A DNA stretch of 64,000 nt, taken from assembly GCA_006503535.1 (NCBI GenBank), contig QYRS01000001.1, positions 3,162,001-3,226,000 of the forward strand, in the 5' to 3' direction. The stretch's first letter is position 1; every line of letters begins with the position of its first letter. The translations under genes and the position numbers were made by a program. The notes below the pieces were generated by a model. It was not told where the DNA came from. It ran no database searches and saw only the letters and a list, made by a program, of their open reading frames with translations. Positions 23,450 through 33,599 of this stretch are shown piece after piece. Source of the DNA: Arthrinium phaeospermum (lineage: Eukaryota; Ascomycota; Sordariomycetes; Amphisphaeriales; Apiosporaceae).

Positions 23450-23591
23450 TGCCACAAGTCATGCATATCCCGACTATCGCCCTCACTGTTGCAGGTGGGG
23501 CGAGAAGAAATGTTTGAGAAAGAAGTCCACGTGCAACCCAGAAAACAACCCCCCGGGTATTGTTTCAGAATGTTCGATCGCGGAAAACAAC

Positions 23592-23601
23592 GTGGTGCCA
23601 C
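23592..23601. promoter_or_regulatory. Cluster palindrome GTGGTGCCAC, copy 6
   Basis: 226 bp upstream of the P450 start codon; shared with the divergent terpene synthase. Confidence 0.6.
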
Positions 23602-23827
23602 TGACATCGACGATGGCTTCTCCACACGCCAATAACGATCGTTCGTCTTGTATCAATCTCTGAATATGTGATCTGTGATCTGCTAAGGTCTTCGTCGTGG
23701 GTAGTATAGGTGCAAGCAATTCCTCTCATTTCAACTCTACCTCGAGAGTTCGTCTGTCATATCAATTGGAAACTGACGTGAATTGTTTCAAACGTCGCAG
23801 AACTCTGGCTAGCGCGACCTTGACACG

Positions 23828-25490
23828 ATGGATTCCATACATACTCTTCTCGAGAAGAATGAGGGTGTAATCTACCCCCATCGGGCACTCGGGGCAATTG
23901 CTGCCTTGGTAAGTAGCATTCGACTCTGTACCAATTTCTTTTTACTGATGTCGGCTTTTGTAGGTCGTGCTCTACAGGGTCGTCACAACGGTGTATCGGC
24001 TCTACATCCATCCCCTGTCCAAGGTTCCCGGCCCGAAACTCTATGCAGTCTCGAGCCTCCCGTTCGAGATCCAGAACAAAATCAATGGCACCTTTGTCCG
24101 GGACGCGACGGCGTTGCACAAGAAGTACGGCCCCGTCGTCCGCGTATCGCCTGACCGGGTTGTCGTGGACGGGTCGGTGGCCTGGCCCGCCTTCATGCGG
24201 CGGTACAACGAGGAGTTCAGCAAGATCTGGCAATTCTATGGCTTCGGCCCTCTTGCCATCCTTGGCGCCGGCCCCGACGCTCATAAGCGGCAGCGCCGCG
24301 TGATGGCTCATGCCACCTCTCCAGTCGCGCTTGCAGACCAGGAGGTCTATCTCCAGCAGCAGGTCAACAAGTTCGTGGACGTCTTGGGCGAGCATGCGGA
24401 CCAAGACAAACCTATCGACATCATGCTTTGGTTCAACTACCTGACGTTCGACATTGTTGGGGAACTGACGCTCGGCACCTCTCTGGGCTGCCTGGACTCC
24501 CGGGACTCGATACACCCCCTGGTCGGCGTGGTGACGGCCACAACCCGAGACAATGCCCGGAGAATGTTCCTGACGGGCATCCCGCTCCTGGGCCGCATGA
24601 TCCCCATGGCGACGTACATCCTGAGGAAGAAGGAGATCGACAAGATCCTCGACATGCAGCGCCACATGGACGAGCAGGCCGAGGCGCGGATCGCGCTGGG
24701 CACCGACACCCGCAGCGACCTCATCACCTACATGCTCCGGGCCAACGCGGAGAACAAGGGCAAGGGCATGAGCCACGAGGAGATGCTGGTCAACAGCCGG
24801 GTGCTGCTCCTCGCCGGCGGGGAGACGACGGCCACGGCTCTGTCCGGCTTCGCCTTCCACATCACCAACGACCCCCTCGCCTACCGGATCCTGGCCGACG
24901 AGATCCGCGGCGCCTTCGCGTCGCCCGACGCCATCACCATCCGCGCGACGAGTCAGCTGCTGTATCTGTGCGCCGTCATCGAGGAGACGCTGCGGATCTA
25001 CCCGCCGGCGGCGGACACGCCTCCGCGGGTATCGCCCGGCGCCGACGTTGGGGGCTATTACCTCCCCAAAGGTGTAAGTGCCAATCTTTTCCTCTTGAGT
25101 CATGACTTAACCGACGCTAATGTTGTTCCATTCCCGCAGACAATCGTGTCCGTCTACCAGTGGGCCACCACCCACTCGGCCGAGCACTTCACCGACGCGG
25201 AAACTTTCGCGCCCCAGCGCTGGCTGCCCGACTCGCACGCGCTGTACGACGCCAAGTTCTCCGGCGACAACAAGGCGGTCTCCAAGCCCTTCTCCGCGGG
25301 GCCGCGGGACTGCACCGGCAAGATCCTGGCCTACGCCGAGATGCGGCTGGCGATCGCGCGGCTGTTGTGGCACTTTGACTTTGTGCGGGAGCCGGGGCAG
25401 GACGACTGGATCGCCGAGCAGCGGGTCTTCACGCTGGCGGAGAAGGGGCCCCTGATGATCAGGCTCCGGCGGCGGGCGGGGGTAGTGTAG
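23828..25490 (+). CDS. Cytochrome P450 monooxygenase
   Basis: Exons 23828-23908, 23964-25073 and 25140-25490 (introns of 55 and 66 nt) give 513 aa. An N-terminal hydrophobic segment is followed by a proline-rich hinge (HPLSKVPGPK near residue 43), typical of an endoplasmic-reticulum-anchored class II P450. Oxygen-binding helix I reads AGGETTAT. The ExxR motif is ETLR (368-371), and the heme loop FSAGPRDCTG places the thiolate ligand at Cys455. It resembles the fungal secondary-metabolism P450s that oxidise terpenoid or peptide scaffolds. It is divergently paired with the terpene synthase, so oxidation of its product is the simplest role (inference). An antisense frame across the whole gene is a codon-bias shadow. 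Confidence 0.92.
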
Positions 25491-25850
25491 GGGGCATGGT
25501 AGGAAAGGGGGGGGGAGGTGTTGATGGGGGGCTCTGAGCAATTGGCAGTCACAGTTTCTGGTTGCAGGATTGGATAATCTTTACTAGTAGAATTTCCACT
25601 ATGATGTACGAACAGTTTACGTAAAGACTGCCTTCTATCATCCGATATCAATGCTGTTGCATTCGGACTAGTCGTTCCCAAAGAACCGAATAGCGAGAAC
25701 TCTAATATTTATACTTTCTATCTAGAGAAACAGGGGGTTGCGTCTATGTAATAATGGATATTTACGTAAAGTACACCAGGGGTGACCTTGTTACTCATTA
25801 CACGCTCCTAGAAGCCCTTTGTCTGCATCTTACATAACCAACTCTCTACA
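25491..25850. other. Convergent 3' region of P450 and bHLH genes
   Basis: About 360 bp, AT-rich after 25540. No gene is seen; it serves as the 3' end of both neighbours. Confidence 0.5.
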
Positions 25851-27080
25851 TCAACTCCTGCCCGCCACGAAGGATGGCAGCTGCAACGCCCGCTGGGTCG
25901 CCTGCATCCGCTCCACCAGCGCCTCGATCTGCTCCAGCATGATCCCGTTCTCCTCCTCAAGCTGCTGGACGTACTCGACGGCCTCGGCCAGGACCTCTGC
26001 CTTGCTCATCCTGGTCGCAGGGTTGGCTGCAGTGGTGGTGGACGAAGATGCAACTGTGGTGGAACCACCACCACCACGACCGTCTCCTGCTGCTGTTGCT
26101 ACTCCACTATCGGTGGTGCTACCATCATCGCCCGTAGGGGCTTGGCAGTGACGGCGTTTCGGGCGTTTTCGCGACTCAAGACAGACTCGCAAAGCCTCGA
26201 TCTTGTCGTTAAGACTGACCCGGTACCGCTTCTCGACCGCGGCGTGGGGGCGGTGCGGCTTCTGTGTGTCTCGGGGTGAGGGTGACTGCGAGGGCGATGG
26301 TCGAGGAGAGGCGGAGTCCCTGTCAGTGCTAATCCTGGGTCTTTTGTTTCTGCTGCTGCTATGGTTGCTGGTATTTTCGCCGGTGTTGATCACTGGTGGA
26401 GGTGAAGGCGCCAGCGCCGGCGCCGTTGCTACCATGATGGTATCTGCAGGCAATGGGATGGTATCTGCAGGCAATTGCGGCGGCGACGGTTGTTGTCTCG
26501 GCGTGCTGGCTGTGTAGTAATCCATAGCGGTATCCCCAAAGCCCGGCTCAAAATCCAAAAACTGGAAAGAGTTGGAGAAGTCGTAGTCATCTAAGGAGTT
26601 GTTGCTGAATGGATCACCAGGGGTGAGCGGCGTGCTCGATGCGTTGCTGCCTGCCTCGAAGTCGAGCTGTGGCACTGGGAGTTGCGGACTATTGTGACAG
26701 GCGCTCCCGGCGCCGGCGTGCATTGATTGAGCGCTGCTGAGGAGCAGCACGGCATTCTTGAGTGCCTGCACATAGCGAGCCTGCCCAGTGGTGCTGCAGG
26801 CATGCCCGCAGTGGCTGGCGGGGGAAGTGCTGTCGTGATGAGACGAAGGGCCCGCCCAGTGCTGTGAAGGTGGTGTGGTGGTAGTGTGGTGGTGGGCATC
26901 GTGATGACGAATTTGCGGTGCAAGATGGCGTTTCTCGGGGGACCCGCCCGGGAACATGTCGAAACCTAGCCCTCCGAGACTTATAAGAGCCTCGAGCGAC
27001 GCCTCCAGCTGCTCTTGCCGGCTAGGTCCAGTTCCACCCGCCTCGGCCACCGCATTGAACGAATGGGAGGGCAGAGACAT
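25851..27080 (-). CDS. SREBP-type bHLH transcription factor
   Basis: A single frame of 409 aa from the first true ATG (27080). The frame stays open upstream only through a TTG-initiated stretch. The first 250 residues are low-complexity (His, Thr, Ser, Pro). The basic region begins at His279 (HAAVEKRYR). His, Glu and Arg are the usual DNA-contact residues, and the Tyr before the last Arg is the hallmark of the SREBP subgroup, which can read sterol-regulatory-type sites as well as E-boxes. The helix-loop-helix has a long loop, with helix 2 (MSKAEVLAEAVEYVQQL) near 355-372 followed by a leucine-zipper-like coiled coil. No transmembrane segment is present, so unlike true SREBP it need not be membrane-released. 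It lies in the middle of the cluster and is the best candidate for its pathway regulator. A TATAAAG (27298-27304, minus strand) lies about 220 bp upstream. Confidence 0.88.
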   Translation of the reverse strand: MSLPSHSFNAVAEAGGTGPSRQEQLEASLEALISLGGLGFDMFPGGSPEKRHLAPQIRHHDAHHHTTTTPPSQHWAGPSSHHDSTSPASHCGHACSTTGQARYVQALKNAVLLLSSAQSMHAGAGSACHNSPQLPVPQLDFEAGSNASSTPLTPGDPFSNNSLDDYDFSNSFQFLDFEPGFGDTAMDYYTASTPRQQPSPPQLPADTIPLPADTIMVATAPALAPSPPPVINTGENTSNHSSSRNKRPRISTDRDSASPRPSPSQSPSPRDTQKPHRPHAAVEKRYRVSLNDKIEALRVCLESRKRPKRRHCQAPTGDDGSTTDSGVATAAGDGRGGGGSTTVASSSTTTAANPATRMSKAEVLAEAVEYVQQLEEENGIMLEQIEALVERMQATQRALQLPSFVAGRS

Positions 27081-28400
27081 GATAGTACTCCGGCCACCAG
27101 CTTCGTTTGCGACCGAGTAATATGGTTGGTTGATACGAATTCTGCTGCGTGCCTCCAATAGAAAACCAACAAGACTTGGGACGAAAGCGGCCGGCTAACT
27201 TTTGGGTTTTCTCGCTGTCCGATTATTGAAACTGTGTTCTAGTTTCCCGTCCCAACCAAGACCTGCAAAAGTATTGCGCCACGTTATGCTGCCGCTTCTT
27301 TATACTGATGTCCCTAAACCTTCTCTTCTTGCTTCCCTCTCGCTTCGCTCCCGCTCCCGCTGAGCAGCATAACAAGGGTGGAGCCCGGTATAGGACTAAC
27401 GTTTGGTCGCTCTAATTGGGCGCGCCGTCTGAGCCCGGATCACAAGAGAGAACGTGCCAGCATCCCCATGGAGTATAGCGGTTTCGTGATTGGCCGGCGC
27501 GGGACCTCTGGCTGCCAAGGATCTCCCTCCGTCGAGTTCATGGGAAGGCCCAGCTTGGCAGCTACCGCTGCTTTCCCAAAGCCTCAGAACCATGATATCG
27601 GGCCACAAGCGAACTCTGAACTCTGCTGGGAAGTTTCGCCGTCTCATCTGGCGTGCCAAGCTGGACATATACTCAAATAGACTTTGGCCTGCAAACTTGG
27701 CAGGGGGCCCGGGCTTGCCAATGCCTATGACACAGCCACGTCGGTCACGGTGGCAGGCCGTACGTAACCCGGTTACTCGGTGCTTGACGCCGGCCACTGA
27801 AATCGAGCGCACTAATCGCGGGACTTGCCTAGGGGTCCCATACTTGCTCTCGGCGAGCACTCCGCAGTGACCCGGGGCCCCACGACAAGGGCTTGGCCCG
27901 CCCCCAAAAAAGACCCGAACAGGTATTTGATCTAGATTGTTCAGTTAGAAGTAAAGTCGGAAGTCTAGAAGGGCCCGCCTGAATCAATCATATATGCGTT
28001 CGCATGGTACGATTGTGCGCCACGTGAAACATTTGTCTGACCCGGGTCACAAATTCTAAAGTTATCGTGATCCTGGTCAGTGTCTCCATACTGACTAACT
28101 GCTGCTGGCAGTTGGCGGCCAAGGGCATACGACAGGCAATCCTTGGCAGTGGCACCACCACGAGACAACCGCTGAGTCGGCACACCTGGCCAGCCACGAA
28201 GTCAGAACAACGCAACCATCGAAGAAGGACAGAAGAGGAAACACACCCGCAACGACGATGGAACCAAACGATTGGCCGATTGCCCTGGGGAAGGGGGCAA
28301 GACCATGTTATAAGACCCCGGCTGCTGCAGACTAACCCAGGCCGTCTTATCAGATCAACCCCATCGATCCATTCGACTTTGAACGGCGACCAACATCATC
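27081..28400. other. Divergent promoter region, bHLH/MFS
   Basis: About 1.3 kb without a supported gene. It contains the cluster palindrome 28149-28158 near the MFS gene and TATA-like sequences for both sides (27298-27304 minus; TTATAAG at 28308 plus). Confidence 0.5.
28149..28158. promoter_or_regulatory. Cluster palindrome GTGGCACCAC, copy 7
   Basis: 243 bp upstream of the MFS start codon at 28401, with a TATA-like element between them. It is about 1.07 kb from the bHLH start. Confidence 0.6.
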
Positions 28401-30732
28401 ATGCAAGACAGCACTCCCGCCCAAGAAACTCGAGAGAAGGTCGTCATGTCTGAACTCCCGGGAACAGACGTGACCTCTGACAGCAAACCCCACGCCCTGC
28501 CATCTGAACATACCGTGCACCAGAGCGACGACAATGACTCGGAAACTTTGGCCGACAGCATAGAGTACCCGTCGATGTGGAAGGCCATGCTGATAGTCTC
28601 GGGGCTGTTCATGGGCGTCTTTCTCGTCGCCCTCGATCAGACCATTATCGGCACCGCCATTCCCAAAATCACCGACGAGTTCAAGACGATCCAGGTTCGT
28701 GCCTGGAGTGCAAACAACCCAGATCTTTTGCCCGCGACTCATTTTCTCGGCCAACTTGTTCATTTTTCTCGTGCCATGAGCTGACCATAAAAACACCAGG
28801 ACGTGGGTTGGTACGGCAGCGCTTACTTCCTCACGAGCACCGGTACGTGTTATCCGGATGTCCCCCCCTGGTCCCCGCCCCCGGTCTCCCGCTGACTCGC
28901 GCGCGTGTTTCCCCAGCCCTTCAACCGTCGTACGGTCGCATCTACGTTAGCTTCGACGTGAGTTTCTCCCTTTCCTCGATTGCCTTTCAAATCTACCGGG
29001 CCGATCCATATTTGGGCTGACTCGGGATGCTTTCAATTTCCCCCGGTCACAGTCGAAGTGGGCCTTTCTGCTGGCCATCTTCCTCTTCGAGGTTGGCTCC
29101 CTGGTCTGCGCCGTGGCACCGTCCAGCCCGGTCCTGATCGTTGGTCGGTAAGTTCAGCCAAGAATGCTACATACCTACTCAACGTGGAGGGGGGACGGCA
29201 ATCTGATCTGCTCCCCCCGTTGATCGGTCCCCGAAGATTGCTGCTGGCCGGGCTAACCCTGCGTGTGCAGCGCCATTGCCGGCCTGGGTGTGGCCGGGAT
29301 TTTCTCCGGTTGCACTGTGATTACCTCGTTTGTTGGTGAGTGTCTCCCGCCCCCATTAGAGTTCTCCCCAACAACAACAACAACAACACCGTGACATACA
29401 TACCTCGTCTCGTCGTCTCGTATGCTAGCTGACTGACTGACCGCTTGGGACAATAGTCCCCCTTGAGAAACGCCCTATCGCCTTCAGTCTCTTTGGTGCC
29501 GTCTGGGGCGCCGCGTTTGTGGCCGGGCCCCTCTTGGGGGGCGCCTTCACCGATCATGTCACGTGGCGGTGGTGTTTCTATATCAAGTATGCTATATCCC
29601 GATAAGCTTCCCCCTCCCGTTTCGGCGAACGTTTCGGGGGTCCACTGTATTGACTTTGTGTGTGTTTCTGTCTTCTAGCCTTCCCATCGGGGCCGTCTCC
29701 GCCGCCGTCGTGATGCTGGTGCTCAACCCCCCGCCGCGACCCAAAGACGAGCCTGACAAGTCCATCCTGGTCCGTCTGCGCGAGCTCGACCTGGCCGGCG
29801 CCGCCCTGCTGGTCGCGGCCGTGACCTGCCTGCTCCTGAGCCTGCAGTGGGGCGGCAAGCAGTATGCGTGGAGCGACGGCCGCGTCGTCGGCCTGCTGGT
29901 CGGCTTCGCCCTGCTCCTCGTCGTCTTCGTCGGCTGGCAGGCCCGGCTGGGCGACCGGGCCACGCTGCCCCCGCGCATCATGCGCCAGCGCACCGTGGCG
30001 GCGGCGTCGGTCTTCGTCATCATGTTCAGCGGCTCCGCCGTCGTCTTCATGTTCTACCTGCCCATCTTCTTCCAGAGCATCCGCGGCTCGACGGCCATCA
30101 TGTCGGGCATCCAGATGCTGCCCATGCTCCTGGGTTTGGTGGTGGCCTCGGGCATCGTCGGCGCCCTCATCTCCTGCTTCGGCTTCTACACGCCGTTCCT
30201 CATCGGCAGCACCGCCCTCTTCGCCGTGGGCGCCGGGCTCATCACGACGTACCACGCCGCCATGCCCGACGCGACCTGGATCGGGTTCCAGATCCTGGCC
30301 GGCGCGGGGATGGGCGCCGGGTTCCAGATCCCGCAGGCGGCGGTGCAGACGGTGCTGGCGCAGGCGGACATCCCCGTCGGGTCGTCGGCCCTCATCTTCT
30401 TCCAGAACCTGGGGGGCTCCCTCTTCGTGTCCGTGGGGCAGGCCGTGTTCCAGAACGGGCTGGCGGCGGGGCTGCGGGAGCTGGCGCCCGAAGTGGACGC
30501 GGGCCTCGTGTTCGCGACGGGCGCGACGGGGCTGAAACAGGCCCTCGAGAACGCGGGGCAGGCGGCACAGTGGCCCGCGGTGCTGCTCGCGTATACGCGC
30601 GGGCTGCAGGATGCGTTCAAGGTCGCCATGGGGCTCGGGGTGGGGGGCTTCTTGGCGTCGCTGTTCTTTGAGTGGCGGAGCGTCAAGGAGAAGAAGGGCG
30701 GGGGCGAGGGGACCATGGCGCACGTGGGGTGA
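28401..30732 (+). CDS. MFS exporter, 14-TM drug:H+ antiporter type (DHA2-like)
   Basis: Seven exons: 28401-28694, 28800-28842, 28917-28957, 29053-29147, 29271-29335, 29457-29586 and 29679-30732, giving 573 aa. A hydrophilic N-terminal arm of about 60 residues precedes the first helix. Family motifs are present: [13 protein letters not shown] after TM1 (motif D1 of 14-TM transporters), [12 protein letters not shown], and GPLLGGAF before WRWCFYINLPIG (motif C and the DHA2-specific block). The closest known types are toxin and secondary-metabolite efflux pumps of fungal clusters. It is probably in the plasma membrane and exports the cluster product or gives self-protection. The cluster palindrome lies 243 bp upstream. 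The early exons are very short (41-130 nt) whereas the last is over 1 kb; all junction frames agree. Confidence 0.9.
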
Positions 30733-32247
30733 GAGTTGGATACGCACATGGGTTTGGTTTGATATGCCGTAGCCGATAAGGCTTTCTCGACCGTACATTG
30801 TCTCTGGTTTGTGTTCGCCGAAGGGGTTTCAGGTTATAATTAGATAGCCGTCAGTCATTGTTTATGGGAAGTTACTTTTTTTCTATATGCATTTCGTTGA
30901 GCGATTGGTCGTTTGTAGGACTCATCGGACGTTGGTTATGTTTCCAATGCCATTAAACAAACGAATCATACCGACTTGGCCACGGGTATGATCTTGGTGA
31001 GCTTGGTATGTGATGTTTCGAGTTCCGCGTGTGGAAATACAAGGGCATCGCTGGTATTATAATAACATGCAGCTCCTGGTGAAAACATAGTTAATATGAA
31101 GGCATCATTTGGTATCATCATTATGCCTGTAAAGGCTTCACTCGGCAAAAGCTGCATCTCGAGGTGAGACCCGAAACCATGGTATTGAACCCCTTCTCAA
31201 GAACTTCTAGACTCTTATGCCATGTGTACGTCTTTCGTTTCTGCAGGGGTGGCTCCGTAAATCAAACAAACGTTAAAAGTAAAACTAGACACAGCACACC
31301 TTGTGCGTATGTATAGTCGTATAATGCTTGCACCACGTTGAAACGCTTGCCAAGCTTATGGTTTCAATGAATAAACTATCTGAGGCTACAGATTAGATCC
31401 TGCGAGTGCCACGAGGTCCGGTTAACGTTGCAGCTACCCCTGGAGGTCACCAACTACCCCAGGGTAGTCCATCTTCAAGCAAGGTCCCTTTTCCCATCGC
31501 CGAATGAGAGCTTCTCATGCAAGCTGCGACACCTCTCGCGGCGGAATAATCTCCTAGACCATGTGGACAAAGCACGTGCCACCCGTTTCGGGAGCCCAGT
31601 GTCGGGGACCCAGTGTCGGGGACCACTCAGCCAGGTGTCCGAGCCAACTTTGGTCCGCACCCCCGGGCTCGGACAGCAAAACCGTCCAATGCATACACCC
31701 CCACGGACTTGGCAACCGGGCTCCTTGCCCGCCGGAGACCGTCGACGACCAACCTTGGGGCTAGACTGAGGAACGTGGTCCCAAAAATGCGGGTTGAAAA
31801 CACGGGGGTATTTCTGGGCGCGGCCGATTTGGTAGATCATCATGCGGACGGGAGGACGTTGGGGCCCAGAAGGGTCCATTGCGGGTCTCAGTAGTGTCGG
31901 GACTTCAAAGTCTATTTTAACACTTGGTTTAAACATAGTCCCAGGACAGGGGTGGTAGAGTGGCACCAGGGCCCATCCCTGGCAGTGGCACCACCCTCAT
32001 TGGCCACCACGTGGATCTGGACCAAACATCTGGTGATGGGCTACTCTTCGTGCTGTTGGGACATACTTTGAGGTAAAAATCAGTCTTCAGGCTGAAGAGC
32101 TCTAGAGTGTAATACGTTTAATTACTCATATGTAGTCGGGATGTGATGCACTCGTACATCGAGTTGATCAGACCTGTATCACGATGGAGGAAGCACACGT
32201 TGTCATGGTGATAGACTTGAAAGTAATAATAAAGTCGTCTGATTAAT
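30733..32247. other. Intergenic region with an orphan palindrome
   Basis: About 1.5 kb with no supported gene. There is an imperfect 16-bp direct repeat (CCCAGTGTCGGGGA) at 31591-31625, one exact palindrome (31985-31994) and one near copy (GTGGCACCAG, 31960-31969). Confidence 0.45.
31985..31994. promoter_or_regulatory. Cluster palindrome GTGGCACCAC, copy 8 (orphan)
   Basis: The only exact copy with no start codon nearby. The flanking genes both have their 3' ends towards it. A near copy lies 16 bp to the left. It may mark the promoter of a lost gene. Confidence 0.45.
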
Positions 32248-33192
32248 CTAAGTAACAAATACAGTGCTATCCTCATACCCGACATAACTGACAAAGTACT
32301 TGGACGGTTGACCAGCCTCTTCCGGCTGTAAGCTTATTCGGGGGCGATCAATCTTCCGCCCGATCCTGACTTGTATCCATTTCCGAACTGCAGCGCCGCA
32401 CACAACCATTATCTCCTCACTATTGCTATCTTGAAAGGCTAGTGCTAGCATAGTCCGAGCACCTCTGTCCTCAATGTGCGACACCAGACAATTCAAATGT
32501 GTCGTTGGGGTGGTGGTGATGCGCGGCGTTGGGTGGTGATCACAGTGAACCTCTCCATCCGCCAAGAGCCATCGGGAAACCAGCTCGTTTTCCCACAGCT
32601 CGAGTGCCTCCTCCAGGATGTGGAGAAGATCATGGTGCAAGTTGGCGCAGTCCCGAGAGAACGGCTGCATTTTCATCTGGAGGATTTCTCCTCGCACTCC
32701 CACCGGCCATGGGGTGGGCGCCTGCTGGTCGGATGTTGAGCCTATTATAAACGTTTCCTGTAGCTTCAGTTAGCCTCAAGAGTATTGTAATCACACAGTT
32801 CGTAAGAATCGTTTGCTCACAGAAGAGTCCCTCTCCGCCGCTTCTGGTCCCCGGTAGCCACGCAGTCGACCATTCTTGAGTCGTGGCCTTACCGCCGACT
32901 TCTTGATATGTCTGTGCAAGTCAAAAAACTCTACACTCTGTCGTCTGAATTAGCAGAATAGGATGACTAGAGTGGACTGGAGATTCTTCATTCTTACAGA
33001 CTCGAACACCCGCTGGATGGTACTCCCCGATATACCGTGGCCGGTAACCTTGAAAGCGCCATATGTAGAGACGGAGGTCAAAAGGGCATTGATGGCTTTG
33101 CTCCGCTCTGCAGAGGGATCAGTATACTGGCTTCCCTCTGTAAGCTCCTCAAACTCGTAGAAATGCGATATGTCGATAGTTGGGATGCCCAT
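32248..33192 (-). CDS. 2-oxoglutarate/Fe(II) oxygenase-like protein, probably degraded
   Basis: Exons 33192-32998, 32937-32821 and 32757-32248 give about 273 aa, in frame. The N terminus is a good DIOX_N domain of the isopenicillin-N-synthase-like family: PTIDISHF at residue 4 and GAFKVTGHGI near 47. Exon 3 opens with a recognisable block (ETFIIGSTSDQQAPTPWP). From the catalytic region on, however, it diverges. The expected HxD pair before the TLLFQD-like strand reads SHIEDRG (His-Ile-Glu), and the distal histidine and RxS motif are not identifiable. The protein also ends about 60-80 residues earlier than usual. I read this as a decaying gene. An unrecognised intron in exon 3 is the main alternative. 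The palindrome at 33374 is in its promoter. The start is the ATG at 33192. Confidence 0.6.
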
Positions 33193-33599
33193 ATTCACGA
33201 CTCGTTCGCCAAGATTGATTACTAATGCTCTTCGTGTTTACCCCGGTCAAGAAGCAGTACTACGGAGAAGTGGGCACCGTGGGGGATAGATTGGTAAATA
33301 AAACAGTAGCAGGTAATATCAACCATATTGGGATGCGGTTGCAGTGTACGTTTATGTGGTGTGGTACTCTCAGGTGGCACCACCCGAAACGAGTGGAACC
33401 CTGGCACTGAACTTTATCATGTCTGCGGGTGGCCATACTCCAGCAAAAAGGGGGGAGGGCTAGTGGGAATCAATAGAGACAATGAAATGTTCAATCACAT
33501 TGGAAGACTAATGGTACGACTACATGCATCAACTTGTGGGAAAGCCCGCGCCCAATCAAGTAACTAAGTTCCAATCCAATTCTTCGCAATATACTTTCA
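33193..33599. other. Divergent promoter, oxygenase/hydrolase
   Basis: About 400 bp between divergent start codons, with one exact palindrome at 33374-33383. No gene is seen. Confidence 0.5.
33374..33383. promoter_or_regulatory. Cluster palindrome GTGGCACCAC, copy 9
   Basis: 181 bp upstream of the oxygenase-like start and 216 bp upstream of the hydrolase start at 33600. It is the rightmost copy. Confidence 0.6.

Larger units (their letters stand above)
23210..23827. other. Bidirectional promoter, terpene synthase/P450
   Basis: 618 bp between two divergent start codons. It carries two exact cluster palindromes (23440-23449 and 23592-23601). No gene is seen in it. Confidence 0.6.

Noticed and set aside
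23757..25103. 448-codon open frame antisense to the P450 gene
   Set aside because: It mirrors the high-GC third positions of the P450 exons; the P450 has all family motifs and the antisense protein has none.
29578..30798. 406-codon open frame antisense to the MFS exporter
   Set aside because: Arg/Asp/Glu/His-rich shadow of a GC-rich exon with no domain; the sense frame is a clear transporter.
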